Assembly: GCA_944391055.1 (NCBI GenBank)
Contig: CALXSF010000013.1
Coordinates: 1-64,000 of the forward strand
Source of the DNA: an uncultured Kiritimatiellota bacterium
GTDB taxonomy: Bacteria; Verrucomicrobiota; Kiritimatiellia; RFP12; DVOR01
Direction: 5' to 3'
Length of the DNA: 64,000 bases
Part shown: positions 23,370 to 32,142 of the stretch, piece after piece
Numbering within the stretch: position 1 is the stretch's first letter
Layout: each line of letters opens with the position of its first letter
Translations under genes and position numbers: made by a program
The notes under the pieces: model-generated
The model's database searches: none
Told to the model about the DNA's origin: nothing
What the model saw: only the letters and a program-made list of their open reading frames with translations

Positions 23370-24851
23370 ATGTCCCGCGCCGCGCTTCCGCTCCTTTTCG
23401 CCCTGCTGGCCGCGCCGTTGGCGTCGGCCAAGACCGTTTGGCTCGTCGGCAAGGATGCGCCCGTGGACGCCCCCGCCGTGGCCGAGGCGCTCGCGCCCAT
23501 GATCGGCGGGGAGCCGATCTCCCTCGTCACCAACGACCTCGCCTTCCTCTCCGCCTGGGCCAACGACCCCTCCCGCGCGGAGGCCCGCCGCGAGCTCCTC
23601 GCCGCCGAGCGGGTGCTCGTCACCCTCCCCGCCGCGGAGCCGGACGGACTGGCCCTGCTGGGGCTCCGCGCCCTCGCCGCCGAGCGCCGCCCCGGGCTGG
23701 CGCAGCCCATCCTCGTCGCCGTCCAGCGGCCGATCTACAAGATGTCCGGGCTCTGCGACGACCGCGCCCTCCAGCGCGCCGCCCGCGTGGCGCTCGCCGC
23801 CCGCCTGCCCTTCGCCCCGCTCCCGAAGGTCTGGCAGCGCGTCTACACCGACGACACCTTCTATGACGGCCGCGTGCCGCGCGGCGCCCGCACCGAGGCC
23901 TATGTCCTCGCCGCCGGCATCGCCCTCGCGCTCAACGGCGCCAACGCGCCGCTCCCGCCGCTCCCGGGGCTCCACCCCGAGGTCGCCGAGGAACTCGTCG
24001 CCTCCATCCGCGAAGGCTTCGCGCTCCGCCCCGACGTGCTCTACGCCGCCGAGCGCCGAACCCTCCCCGCCTTCCCCGTCCGCGTCGGCGACGCCTTCGA
24101 CGCCGTGCTCTACGACGGCGCCTTCGAGCGCGCCATCGGCGACTGGCTCCTGCGCCTGGCCCAGGCCGACGGCCGCGCCCTCTCGTTGCATTACACCACC
24201 GACACCGACCTCGCCACCGGCGTCCCGTGCCTCTACCGCACGATTCGCCCCCCCACCGCCGCCACCGCCGCCACGCTCTACACCCGTCCCGCCTTCTCCG
24301 ACGACACCGGCCGCGAGGAGCTGGCCCACCTGGCGCAGATCCTCGCCGCCGACGCCGCCAAGCCGGAGTGGATCCCCTTCCCCTTGGCCGTCGCCGAGTT
24401 CGCCCGCCGCCTGCCCGACGTCCCCGTCTATGCCGGCGCGCGCCCGTCCGAGCCCGCCGCCGCCATGTTCGCCGCCATGCTTTACCTCAAATGGACCGGG
24501 GCGGCGGTGCTGCCCCCGCGGTGCGGGCAGACCGAGACCCTGGCCATCGCCATCGGCCTCGACGTCATGCTCCGCGCCCGCCTTCTCCGCCCCACCGTCA
24601 ACGCCGTCTTCTGCCGTCCTCTCGGCGAGGGCCGCTACGCCTTCTCCCTGTGGCGGCCCCCGGCCTCCAAGGTGACGCTCTTCCTTTCCTCCGACGACCT
24701 CTCCGCCGCCGTCGAGCCCCGCGCCCTCACCTTCGGCCCCGACACCTTCTGGCAGCGGCAGACCGTCGCCGCCCCCGCCGGCGCCACGCTCTACTGGAAG
24801 ATCCAGCCCGCCCTCCCCGGCCAGACCACCGGCGCGCGCGAAGTCCCCTGA
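23370..24851 (+). CDS. Exported protein of unknown function
   Basis: A 493-aa protein with a clear signal peptide (MSRAALPLLFALLAAPLASA, cut near residue 20). I do not recognise the family. The sequence alternates alpha/beta with features such as QRVYTDDTFYDGRVPRGART, ALSLHYTTDTDLATG and VYAGARPSEPAAAMFAAML. Only a few cysteines are present and there is no repeat or membrane segment after the leader. AGGGGG is its ribosome site. It sits between lysA and dinB with 18- and 16-base gaps and is probably part of the same transcript, which says little about its role. Composition matches the neighbours, so recent transfer is unlikely. Confidence 0.7.
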   Translation: MSRAALPLLFALLAAPLASAKTVWLVGKDAPVDAPAVAEALAPMIGGEPISLVTNDLAFLSAWANDPSRAEARRELLAAERVLVTLPAAEPDGLALLGLRALAAERRPGLAQPILVAVQRPIYKMSGLCDDRALQRAARVALAARLPFAPLPKVWQRVYTDDTFYDGRVPRGARTEAYVLAAGIALALNGANAPLPPLPGLHPEVAEELVASIREGFALRPDVLYAAERRTLPAFPVRVGDAFDAVLYDGAFERAIGDWLLRLAQADGRALSLHYTTDTDLATGVPCLYRTIRPPTAATAATLYTRPAFSDDTGREELAHLAQILAADAAKPEWIPFPLAVAEFARRLPDVPVYAGARPSEPAAAMFAAMLYLKWTGAAVLPPRCGQTETLAIAIGLDVMLRARLLRPTVNAVFCRPLGEGRYAFSLWRPPASKVTLFLSSDDLSAAVEPRALTFGPDTFWQRQTVAAPAGATLYWKIQPALPGQTTGAREVP

Positions 24852-24867
24852 CCGCGGGAGGCCTGCC

Positions 24868-26031
24868 ATGGCGCGCGCCATCCTCCACGTGGACATGGAC
24901 GCCTTCTTCGCCGCCATCGAGCAGCTTGACCATCCTGAGTGGCGCGGCAAACCCGTCATCGTCGGCGCGCCGCCAGACAAGCGCGGCGTCGTCTCCACCT
25001 GCTCCTACGAGGCCCGCGTCTTCGGCGTCCATTCCGCCATGCCCTCCCGGCAGGCCTATGAGAAGTGCCCCCACGGCATCTTCGTCCGCGGGCGCATGGG
25101 CCGCTACAAGGAGGTCAGCGCCGCCGTCTTCCGCATCTTCGCGGACTTCACCCCCCTGGTCGAGCCGCTTTCCATCGACGAGGCCTTCCTGGACGTCACC
25201 GGCGTCCGCCGCCTGCTCGGCCCGCCCGAGGCGTTGGCCGCGCGGATCAAGGCCCGGATCCGCGGGGAGCTGGGGCTCACCTGCTCCGTCGGCGTGGCGC
25301 CCAACAAGTTCCTCGCCAAGCTGGCCAGCGAGGAACGCAAGCCGGATGGGCTCTTCGTCGTCCCCGACGACCCCCAGGCCCTTCTGGCCTGGCTCGCCGC
25401 CAAGCCGCTCCGCGCGCTCTGGGGCGTCGGCCCGAAACTCGCCGCCGCGCTCCGGGCCGCCGGGATCGCCACCGTGCGCGACCTCCAATCCTGCGACCCG
25501 GCCCGCCTGCGCGCCCTGGTCGGCGAGACGCTCGCCGCCCACCTCTTGGCCATTGCCTTCGGCCGCGACGCCCGCCCCGTCTCCGACGCGCGCGAGGAGA
25601 AGTCCCTCTCCCGCGAGCACACCTACCCGGAGGACACCCTCGACCACGCCGCCCTCCGCGAGGATCTCCGCGCCCTGGCGCGCGACGTCGGCCGCCGGCT
25701 GCGCCGCCTTGGCCTCCGCGCCAAGACCGCCCGCCTCAAAATCCGCTACGCCGGTTTCCGCACCGTCACCCGCCAAGCGCCCTTCCCGACCCCCTGCTGC
25801 GACGAATTTGCCCTCCGCGACGCCGCGTGGGCTTTGCTGGAGCGCCACCTTGAACCCGAGACGCCCGTCCGCCTCATCGGCTTCGGCGTCGAGCATCTCA
25901 CCGCCGCCCCCACCGACCTTCCCCCCGACGACCTCTTCGCCGCCGCCACCCCGCCCCCCCGCGAGCGCCTCGAACGCCTCTCGCAGACCCTCGACGCCCT
26001 TCGCGAGCGTTTCGGCCCCCACGCCCCCTAG
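24868..26031 (+). CDS. dinB: DNA polymerase IV
   Basis: A 387-aa Y-family translesion polymerase. Metal ligands are Asp9 (HVDMDAFF) and Asp104-Glu105 (LSIDEAF), with the YEARVFGV, CSVGVAPNKFLAK and LWGVGPK elements in order, a helix-hairpin-helix region and the little-finger domain (about 240-350). The C-terminus lacks a clear QLxLF-type clamp motif, though FGV-x-HL and DDLF pieces occur. No LexA-like operator is evident upstream; the gene seems transcribed with lysA and the exported protein. It faces the TRIC gene with only 14 bases between the stops. Confidence 0.95.
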   Translation: MARAILHVDMDAFFAAIEQLDHPEWRGKPVIVGAPPDKRGVVSTCSYEARVFGVHSAMPSRQAYEKCPHGIFVRGRMGRYKEVSAAVFRIFADFTPLVEPLSIDEAFLDVTGVRRLLGPPEALAARIKARIRGELGLTCSVGVAPNKFLAKLASEERKPDGLFVVPDDPQALLAWLAAKPLRALWGVGPKLAAALRAAGIATVRDLQSCDPARLRALVGETLAAHLLAIAFGRDARPVSDAREEKSLSREHTYPEDTLDHAALREDLRALARDVGRRLRRLGLRAKTARLKIRYAGFRTVTRQAPFPTPCCDEFALRDAAWALLERHLEPETPVRLIGFGVEHLTAAPTDLPPDDLFAAATPPPRERLERLSQTLDALRERFGPHAP

Positions 26032-26045
26032 GGCGCGGCGCCCCG

Positions 26046-26744
26046 TCATTCCTTGGGGAGGCGGAGGCGCGGGTACTTCAGGTGCCAGCGTTGGCGCGCG
26101 GGGACGGAGTGCGCCTCCGGCAGGCGGAACTTGAAGCGCATGGCGACGAGCCGGATGAGCAGGACGGCCGCCGAGACGATGAGGAAGCGCCCGAAGTAGT
26201 CCACCGCCGGCGCCCAACGCTCCAGCCCCACGAAGAGGAAGCCGCCGATGAGGGCGGCGGTGGCGTAGAAGTCGCTCCGCAGCACGGCCGGGATCCGCAT
26301 GGCCAGGACGTCGCGGATGACGCCGCCGCCCACCGCGGTCATGACGCCGCAGAGCACCACCGCCACCCACGTGCAGCCGTAGAGGGCGGCCTTCTCGCAG
26401 CCGATGGCGGTGAAGACGCCCAGCCCCACGGCGTCGAGCACGGGGATGACGTTCCAGCGGTCGCCGAGGCGCGGGGCGACGTAGAAGGCGATGGCGCCGA
26501 CGAGCGCGCAGATGATGAAGTAGCGCCCGTCCTGGAAGGCCGCCACGGGCGTGGCGCCGATGAGCGCGTCGCGCGTGATGCCGCCGCCGACGCCCACGGC
26601 GCAGGCCAGGACGACCACGCCGAGGAAGTCCAGGCGGCTGCGCCAGCCGCGCAGCGCCCCGGTGATGGCGAAGATGGCGGTGCCGAAGAGGTCGAGCCCC
26701 AGGATGATGCCGTCGCGATGGGCGGCGAGGAACCCAAGATCCAT
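26046..26744 (-). CDS. TRIC-type cation channel (YicG/UPF0126 family)
   Basis: A 232-aa membrane protein with about seven helices formed by two repeats. Each repeat carries the family GGG-x-x-RD motif: GGGITRDAL and GGGVIRDVL. Prokaryotic TRIC proteins are trimeric K+/cation channels; some relatives are reported to carry glycine. The C-terminal tail is basic and cytoplasmic. It is 28 bases downstream of hemL on the same strand, probably co-transcribed. Confidence 0.93.
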   Translation of the reverse strand: MDLGFLAAHRDGIILGLDLFGTAIFAITGALRGWRSRLDFLGVVVLACAVGVGGGITRDALIGATPVAAFQDGRYFIICALVGAIAFYVAPRLGDRWNVIPVLDAVGLGVFTAIGCEKAALYGCTWVAVVLCGVMTAVGGGVIRDVLAMRIPAVLRSDFYATAALIGGFLFVGLERWAPAVDYFGRFLIVSAAVLLIRLVAMRFKFRLPEAHSVPARQRWHLKYPRLRLPKE

Positions 26745-26772
26745 GCTGCGCGCTCCGTGTCTGCGGGGTGGG

Positions 26773-28059
26773 TCAGAGGGCGGCGAGCGTGTCCTCGGCC
26801 GCTTGGACGATGTGCGCCACGTCGGCCTGCGTGTGCGCGGCGGAGACGAAGTTGACCTCGAACTGCGAGGGCTCGAGGTAGACGCCGCGCGCGAGCATCC
26901 CGTGGAAGAAGCGGGCGTAGAGGGCGGCGTCGCAGGCCTTGGCCCCGGCCAGGTCGGCGATGGGGAGGCGGTCGGTGGCGAAGGGGGTGAAGATCGTGGC
27001 GTGGCGCTGGACGCGCAGGGGCACGCCGTGCCTGGCGGCGGCCGCGTCGACGCCCTGGGCGATGGCCGAGGCCATCGCCTCGAGCCGCGCGTAGGGCGGG
27101 TCGGCCTCGAGGCGGTCGAGGGTCGCGATGGCCGCGGCGACGGCGACGGGGTTGCCGGAGAGCGTGCCGGCCTGGTAGACGCGGCCGGTTGGGGCGAGCG
27201 CGTCCATGACGGCCGCGGGGGCGCCGACCGCGGCGAGGGGGAAGCCGCCGCCGATGACCTTGCCCATGGTCACGATGTCGGGGGCGATCCCGGCGGCCTC
27301 GGACCAGAGCCCCAGGCGGAAGCGCCAGGCGTTGATGACCTCGTCGCAGATGAGGAGCGCGCCGGCGGCGTGGGCGGCCTCCTGGGCGGCGCGGAGGTAG
27401 CCGGGCCGGGGGGGCACGCACCCCATGTTGCCGGCGACGGGCTCGAGGATGACGGCGGCGACGCGCCCGGGGTGGGCGGCGAGGGCGGCGGCGAGGGCCT
27501 CGGCGTCGTTGTAGGGCACCACGAGGGTCTCGCGGGCGATGGGCGCGGGGATGCCGGCGCTGGCGGGCTGCGTGCCGTCGCCCGCCGTCATCGCGCCGCT
27601 GCCGGCGGCGACGAGGAGGCCGTCGCTGTGGCCGTGGTAGCACCCCTCGCATTTGACGATGAGGTCGCGCCCGGTGACGCCGCGGGCCAGCCGGATGGCG
27701 GTCATGACGGCCTCGGTGCCGGAATTGACCAGCCGCACCTTGTCCACGAAGGGGATCTTGGCGACGAGGCGCTCGGCGAGCTCCGCCTCCGCAGGCGTGG
27801 CGATGCCGAAGGTGGTGCCTTTGGCCGCCGCCCGCGCCACGGCCTCGACGATGCCGGGGTCGGCGTGGCCCAGGATCATCGCGCCCCAGGAGCAGCAGCA
27901 GTCGATGACCTCGCGCCCGTCGGCCAGGGTCAGGCGCGCGCCCTTGCCGGAGGCGACGAAGACGGGTGTGCCGCCGACGGCGTTGAAGGCGCGCACGGGC
28001 GAATCGACGCCGCCGGGGATGACGCGGCAGGCGCGGGCGTAAAGTTCCTCATGGTTCAT
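26773..28059 (-). CDS. hemL: Glutamate-1-semialdehyde 2,1-aminomutase
   Basis: HemL makes 5-aminolevulinate from glutamate-1-semialdehyde, so this organism uses the C5 tetrapyrrole route. The 428-aa PLP enzyme has the Schiff-base lysine Lys267 (MGKVIGGGFPLAAVG), the aspartate contact in LICDEV, NSGTEAVMTAIRLAR, and the N-terminal PGGVDSPVRAF signature. AAGGAAG precedes the ATG at 28059; longer in-frame starts overlap dut and are unlikely. It lies in a dut-hemL-TRIC unit. hemB is 2 kb away on the other strand. Confidence 0.97.
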   Translation of the reverse strand: MNHEELYARACRVIPGGVDSPVRAFNAVGGTPVFVASGKGARLTLADGREVIDCCCSWGAMILGHADPGIVEAVARAAAKGTTFGIATPAEAELAERLVAKIPFVDKVRLVNSGTEAVMTAIRLARGVTGRDLIVKCEGCYHGHSDGLLVAAGSGAMTAGDGTQPASAGIPAPIARETLVVPYNDAEALAAALAAHPGRVAAVILEPVAGNMGCVPPRPGYLRAAQEAAHAAGALLICDEVINAWRFRLGLWSEAAGIAPDIVTMGKVIGGGFPLAAVGAPAAVMDALAPTGRVYQAGTLSGNPVAVAAAIATLDRLEADPPYARLEAMASAIAQGVDAAAARHGVPLRVQRHATIFTPFATDRLPIADLAGAKACDAALYARFFHGMLARGVYLEPSQFEVNFVSAAHTQADVAHIVQAAEDTLAAL

Positions 28060-28079
28060 CGCGGTCTTCCTTTTCGGTC

Positions 28080-28511
28080 TCAGCGCAGGCCCGTGGAGCC
28101 GAAGCCCCCCGCGCCGCGGGGCGTGTCGTCGCCGACGGGCCCCTCGGCCACCGCCACGCGCAGCACGGGGGCGACGACGAGCTGGGCGATACGCATCCCC
28201 GGCTCCACGGCGAAGGGCTCCTGCCCCAGATTGGCCAGCAGCACCTTCACCTCGCCGCGAAAGCCCGCGTCGATGGTGCCGGGGGCGTTGGCGACGGTGA
28301 CGCCGTGCCGGAGGGCGAGGCCGCTGCGGGGGCGCACCTGGCCCTCGGTGCCGGGGGGCAGGCGCAGGCGCAGGCCGGTGGGCACGGCGGCGCGCCCGCC
28401 GGGCGGCAGGGTCAGCGCGGCGTCGGCGCACAGGTCGAGCCCCGCGTCGCCGGGGTGGGCGTAGGCGGGCAGGCGCGCGGTGGCGCTCAGGCGTTCGACG
28501 AGCAGTTCCAT
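28080..28511 (-). CDS. dut: dUTP diphosphatase
   Basis: A 143-aa trimeric dUTPase, which hydrolyses dUTP to dUMP and keeps uracil out of DNA. The conserved motifs are [29 protein letters not shown] with the catalytic Asp, MRIAQLVV, and the C-terminal arm GAGGFGSTG. The start follows an extended -10 promoter by only 7 bases, so the mRNA should have almost no leader. hemL follows after 20 bases. Confidence 0.96.
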   Translation of the reverse strand: MELLVERLSATARLPAYAHPGDAGLDLCADAALTLPPGGRAAVPTGLRLRLPPGTEGQVRPRSGLALRHGVTVANAPGTIDAGFRGEVKVLLANLGQEPFAVEPGMRIAQLVVAPVLRVAVAEGPVGDDTPRGAGGFGSTGLR

Positions 28512-28518
28512 GCGCCGT

Positions 28519-28527
28519 AGTATAGCA
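28519..28527 (-). promoter_or_regulatory. Extended -10 promoter of dut-hemL, near-leaderless
   Basis: Minus-strand TGc-TATACT ends 7 bases before the dut ATG, putting the predicted start at or next to the initiation codon. Confidence 0.65.
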
Positions 28528-28530
28528 CGT

Positions 28531-30111
28531 TCAATGGGGGCGGAGGCGGATGGTGACGGCGGGCCGCCCGTCGAGGATCAGCGTCGCCTGGCACGGGGCG
28601 CCCGGGGGCAGGGTCTTGGGGGAGAGGCGGAGGGTGTGGAGCCCGGCGCCCTTGCGGGCGGGCGCGGTGCGGTGGAGGAGGGCGCCGTCGGGGCGGCGGA
28701 GCTCGACCGTCAGCTCGCCGGCCTCGGCGAGGCTGCAATCGAGCGCGTAGTCCCCGCGGTCGGGGTGGCGCAGCAGGTCGTGCGCGCCGTCGAGGTCGGG
28801 GATGGCGTAGGGGAAGCCGGTGGGGTGGCGCGGGGCGCGCATCCCGAGGAGCCCCAGCCCGCGCCGGACGTCGGGGTGGCCCATGAAGAGGCGCCAGAGG
28901 AGGCCGGAGCGGTAGTTCTCGATCATGATGGCGATGGGGCCTTGGTCGATGGCGATGCGCCCGGGGGCGACCTCGCCGGTGGCGGGCACGTAGGCGTCGA
29001 CCGGGCCGCCGGCGGTCATCAGCGTGGGGTCGCCGGCCACGCGCAGGAGCGCCTGGGCGGCGTGGTAGGGGGCGTAGACGATGGAGGAGAGGGCGGCGGT
29101 GGGGGCCACCACGCCATCGTCGCGTTCGGGGCAGCGGGCCTTGTAACCGCGCCCGGCGGGGCCGGCGCAGGCGGTGAGCCCCCAGTTGGCCGCGTCGTAG
29201 GCGTGGGCCTTGGGGGCCTCGTGCAGGCAGTAACTGCGGTTGATAAGGGTGTGGCGCAGGCCGTTCTGGAAATAGTCCACCCACTCATCCTGCATCGCGC
29301 GGGGGTCGAGCCCCAGGAAGGAGTAGTGCGAGAGGAAGAGCGGCCCGCCGCGGTTGGCCCGGCCGAGGGGGTAGGGATGGCCGTCCCAGACCCGCCCGGG
29401 GCGGATGGCCTGCCCGCCTTGGAGCCAGCCCGAGCGGTAGAGGGCCGGGTCGATGGCGTGCGCGGGCGCGCCGGCGGCGAGCACCCAGACGACGAGCGCC
29501 TCGTTGTAGGCGCGCAGCGGCAGGGTGTGCTTGCCGTCGGTGCTCTCCCAAAGCCAATAGAGGTCGCCGTCCTTGGCGAAGAAGTCCCACTCGATGGTGT
29601 GGCGGAGGCGGTCGACGGCCTCGCGGATCGCCCGCGCGTCCTCCGAGCCGCCGTCGAAGTATCGCTGGGCGCAGAGCAGCCCCATCAGCATGAAGGCGCT
29701 CTCCACCAAGTCCCCCGCGCGGATCTGTTTGCCGAAGCGGCGCGCCCGCCCCTCCGTGTCCATCCAGTGCGGCCAGACGCCATGGAAGCGGTCGGCCCGC
29801 TCCAGGAAGCGCGTCATCTCGCGGATGCGCGCGGCGGCCTCCGCGCGGGAGACCCAGCCGCGCTCGGCGCCGAGCAGATAGACCATCACGCCGAAGCCGC
29901 TGCCGCCGACGGTCAGCGCGGGGAGCGACGAGGTGTCCGTCACCATCCCGGCCCGCAGCAGGGAGGCGTCGTCGTTGGCATAGCGCCAGAAGTGGTCGAA
30001 GCACGCCCGCTGGACGCGCTCCAGGACGGGGCGGAAACGCTCCGGCGCGAAGGCGTCGTCGGGCGTCCCCGCTCCGGCGCCGCGGAAAGGTTCTCCGAGG
30101 ATGCTGTCCAT
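28531..30111 (-). CDS. GH144-like (glycoamylase domain) glycoside hydrolase
   Basis: A 526-aa protein with an (alpha/alpha)6-type domain of the Glycoamylase Pfam family (PF10091), which includes GH144 endo-beta-1,2-glucanases. Features seen are [34 protein letters not shown], the GVWPHWMD segment, [18 protein letters not shown] and [18 protein letters not shown]. The last 100 residues look like a beta-sandwich. No signal peptide is visible, so a cytosolic role on imported glucan is suggested, although relatives are often periplasmic. An extended -10 lies 6 bases before the ATG, divergent from hemB. Confidence 0.82.
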   Translation of the reverse strand: MDSILGEPFRGAGAGTPDDAFAPERFRPVLERVQRACFDHFWRYANDDASLLRAGMVTDTSSLPALTVGGSGFGVMVYLLGAERGWVSRAEAAARIREMTRFLERADRFHGVWPHWMDTEGRARRFGKQIRAGDLVESAFMLMGLLCAQRYFDGGSEDARAIREAVDRLRHTIEWDFFAKDGDLYWLWESTDGKHTLPLRAYNEALVVWVLAAGAPAHAIDPALYRSGWLQGGQAIRPGRVWDGHPYPLGRANRGGPLFLSHYSFLGLDPRAMQDEWVDYFQNGLRHTLINRSYCLHEAPKAHAYDAANWGLTACAGPAGRGYKARCPERDDGVVAPTAALSSIVYAPYHAAQALLRVAGDPTLMTAGGPVDAYVPATGEVAPGRIAIDQGPIAIMIENYRSGLLWRLFMGHPDVRRGLGLLGMRAPRHPTGFPYAIPDLDGAHDLLRHPDRGDYALDCSLAEAGELTVELRRPDGALLHRTAPARKGAGLHTLRLSPKTLPPGAPCQATLILDGRPAVTIRLRPH

Positions 30112-30117
30112 GGGCTT

Positions 30118-30126
30118 AGTTTACCA
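30118..30126 (-). promoter_or_regulatory. Extended -10 promoter of the GH144-like gene, predicted leaderless
   Basis: Minus-strand TGTGg-TAAACT ends 6 bases before the ATG, which would place the ATG at +1. It is back to back with the hemB promoter. Confidence 0.55.
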
Positions 30127-30151
30127 CAAGCCGCCCGCGTGTTTGGGCGTG

Positions 30152-30160
30152 TGCTACAAT
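30152..30160 (+). promoter_or_regulatory. Extended -10 promoter of hemB, predicted leaderless
   Basis: TGTGc-TACAAT ends 6 bases before the ATG at 30167. No -35 is seen at 17 bp and no ribosome site fits between them. Confidence 0.65.
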
Positions 30161-30166
30161 AGGGGC

Positions 30167-31168
30167 ATGAATGCGTTTCCTGATCTGCGGCTGAGGCGGG
30201 TGCGGCGGACGGCCGGCATCCGGGCGTTGTTCGACCTTGAGTTCCCCGGGCCGGGGCGGTGGTGCTGGCCGATGTTCGTGGTGCCGGGGCAGGGGAAGAA
30301 GGAGGCGATCGAATCGATGCCGGGGCAGTTCCGGTGGTCGGTCGACCGCGTCTGCGAGGCGGTCGAGCCGGTGGTGCGCCAGGGGGTCGGCGCGGTGCTC
30401 CTCTTCGGCCAGACGGATCGGCCGAAGGACAACGGCGGCTCGGCGGCGTGGGACGACCACGCGCCGGTGCAGGAGGCCGTGCGCGCGCTGAAGCGGGCCT
30501 TCCCGCAGCTGACGGTGATGACCGACGTCTGCCTCTGCGCCTACACGAGCCACGGCCATTGCGCGCCGCTGCGCCCCGACGGCTCGCTGGACAACGACGC
30601 GGCCTGCGCGTGCCTGGCGAAGGTGGCGCTCTCGCACGCGGCGGCGGGGGCCGACGTGGTGGCGCCCTCGGCGATGATGGATGGCCAGATCGCCGCCATC
30701 CGCGCGGCCCTGCGCGAGGAGGGCTTCGACGAAACGCTCCTGATGGCCTATTCCACCAAGTTCGCCTCGGCGTGCTACGGGCCTTTCCGCGACGCCGAGG
30801 GCAGCGCGCCGCAGCCCGCGCCGGGCGCGCCGGCCGACCGCAAGGGCTATCAGGCCTCCTACGCCAACCCGCGCAACGCGCTCTTGGAGTCGGCGCTGGA
30901 CGAGCGGGAGGGGGCGGACGTGCTGATGGTGAAGCCCGCGCTTTTCTATCTGGACATGATCCGCGAGGTGCGGGCGCGGACGCTCCTGCCGGTGGCGGCC
31001 TACAACGTCAGCGGCGAGTATGCCATGCTCATCGCCACGGCGCGCGCGGGGTGGGGGGATCTGGGCGACCTGGTGCGCGAGAGCACGATGGCGCTGACGC
31101 GGGCGGGGACGGACCTGATCATCTCTTACTGGGCCTCGCGCTACGCGGAGTTCTTCGGGGCGCGCTGA
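30167..31168 (+). CDS. hemB: Porphobilinogen synthase (ALA dehydratase)
   Basis: HemB condenses two 5-aminolevulinates to porphobilinogen. The 333-aa enzyme carries both catalytic lysines, Lys198 (AYSTKFAS) and Lys256 (LMVKPA). The metal site is the cysteine type (Cys122, Cys124, Cys132 in DVCLCAYTSHGHC), so it should be a zinc-dependent form rather than the Mg2+ aspartate form. The start follows a leaderless-type promoter. A recombinase gene starts within its stop codon (TGATG). Confidence 0.97.
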   Translation: MNAFPDLRLRRVRRTAGIRALFDLEFPGPGRWCWPMFVVPGQGKKEAIESMPGQFRWSVDRVCEAVEPVVRQGVGAVLLFGQTDRPKDNGGSAAWDDHAPVQEAVRALKRAFPQLTVMTDVCLCAYTSHGHCAPLRPDGSLDNDAACACLAKVALSHAAAGADVVAPSAMMDGQIAAIRAALREEGFDETLLMAYSTKFASACYGPFRDAEGSAPQPAPGAPADRKGYQASYANPRNALLESALDEREGADVLMVKPALFYLDMIREVRARTLLPVAAYNVSGEYAMLIATARAGWGDLGDLVRESTMALTRAGTDLIISYWASRYAEFFGAR

Positions 31169-32094
31169 TGGAGCGGGCGCTGGGGGAGTTCCTGGACGCG
31201 ATGGCCTATGGCCGCGGCCTGGCGGAGGCTTCGCGCGCGGCCTACGCCGCCGACCTGCGCGACCTGGCGGACTTCCTGGCGCGGCGGGGGCGCAAGGGGT
31301 GGGGCGAGGTCTCGGCCCGGGACGCGGCGGCGTATCTGCGCTTCCTGCGCGAGGGGCGCGGCTACGCGGAGGCCACGCTGCTGCGCCACGCGGCGGCGAT
31401 GCGTTCCTTCTTCGGGTGGCTGGCGGCGGAGGGGCGCATCGAGGCCTCGCCGATGGAGGGCTTTGAGCGCGCGCGCCAGCCGCGCCGCCTGCCGCGCACG
31501 GTGGGCGAGCGGCCGCTCAACGCCCTCATCGAGGCGGTGGACGGCGACGGCCCGGCGGAGGTGCGCGACCGGCTGGCGCTGGAGCTGCTCTACGGGTGCG
31601 GTCTGCGCTGCTCGGAGCTGACGGGGCTGAACCTGCACGACGCGGATCTGACGGCGGGGACGCTCCGCGTGCGCGGCAAGGGGGGGCGGGAGCGGGTGGT
31701 GCCCTTCGGCGCGCCGGCGGCGCGGGCGCTGCGGCGGTATCTGGCCTGGCGGGCGGACTTCGCGGGGCGTTATCGCAAGGGGGCGTTGGCGGCGGCGCTC
31801 GCGGAACCCAAGGCGCCGCTCCTGCTCTCGCCGACGGGGCGGCGGCTGAACCGGGGGCACGTGGCGGCGCTGGTCCACGCGCGGATCCATGCCTTCCTGC
31901 CGGAGGGGGCGGGGGCCACGCCGCACACGCTGCGCCACGCCTTCGCCACGCACCTGCTGGATCACGGCGCGCCGCTGCTGGACATCAAGGAGCTGCTGGG
32001 GCACGCCTCCGTGGAGACGACGCAGATCTACACGCACGTCTCCTCGGCGGGGCTGCGCGCGGCCTTTGACCGCTGTTTCCCGCGGAGCCGCTGA
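31168..32094 (+). CDS. XerC/XerD-like tyrosine recombinase
   Basis: A 308-aa site-specific recombinase with the SAM-like core-binding domain (1-95) and a full catalytic set: Arg147 (GLRCSE), Lys171 (GKGGRE), His253 and Arg256 (HTLRHAF), His279 (LGHAS) and Tyr288 (IYTHV). Size and motifs are those of chromosomal dimer resolvases XerC/XerD; which one it is cannot be decided from the sequence alone. It is not linked to other mobile genes and overlaps hemB by one base, arguing for a housekeeping role. Confidence 0.92.
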   Translation: MERALGEFLDAMAYGRGLAEASRAAYAADLRDLADFLARRGRKGWGEVSARDAAAYLRFLREGRGYAEATLLRHAAAMRSFFGWLAAEGRIEASPMEGFERARQPRRLPRTVGERPLNALIEAVDGDGPAEVRDRLALELLYGCGLRCSELTGLNLHDADLTAGTLRVRGKGGRERVVPFGAPAARALRRYLAWRADFAGRYRKGALAAALAEPKAPLLLSPTGRRLNRGHVAALVHARIHAFLPEGAGATPHTLRHAFATHLLDHGAPLLDIKELLGHASVETTQIYTHVSSAGLRAAFDRCFPRSR

Positions 32095-32096
32095 TC

Positions 32097-32105
32097 TGCT
32101 ATAAT
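32097..32105 (+). promoter_or_regulatory. Extended -10 promoter of the carboxynorspermidine dehydrogenase operon
   Basis: TGc-TATAAT, the best -10 hexamer in the window, lies just after the recombinase stop and 37 bases before the ATG, with AAAGGAGAG in the leader. Confidence 0.7.
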
Positions 32106-32142
32106 GGGCCGCATCCGAACCCTTCTGAAAGGAGAGCAGACG

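Noticed and set aside
31168-32094. Tyrosine recombinase as part of an integrated element
   Set aside because: It is coupled to hemB, has XerC/D size, and no att repeats, cargo or GC shift are seen.
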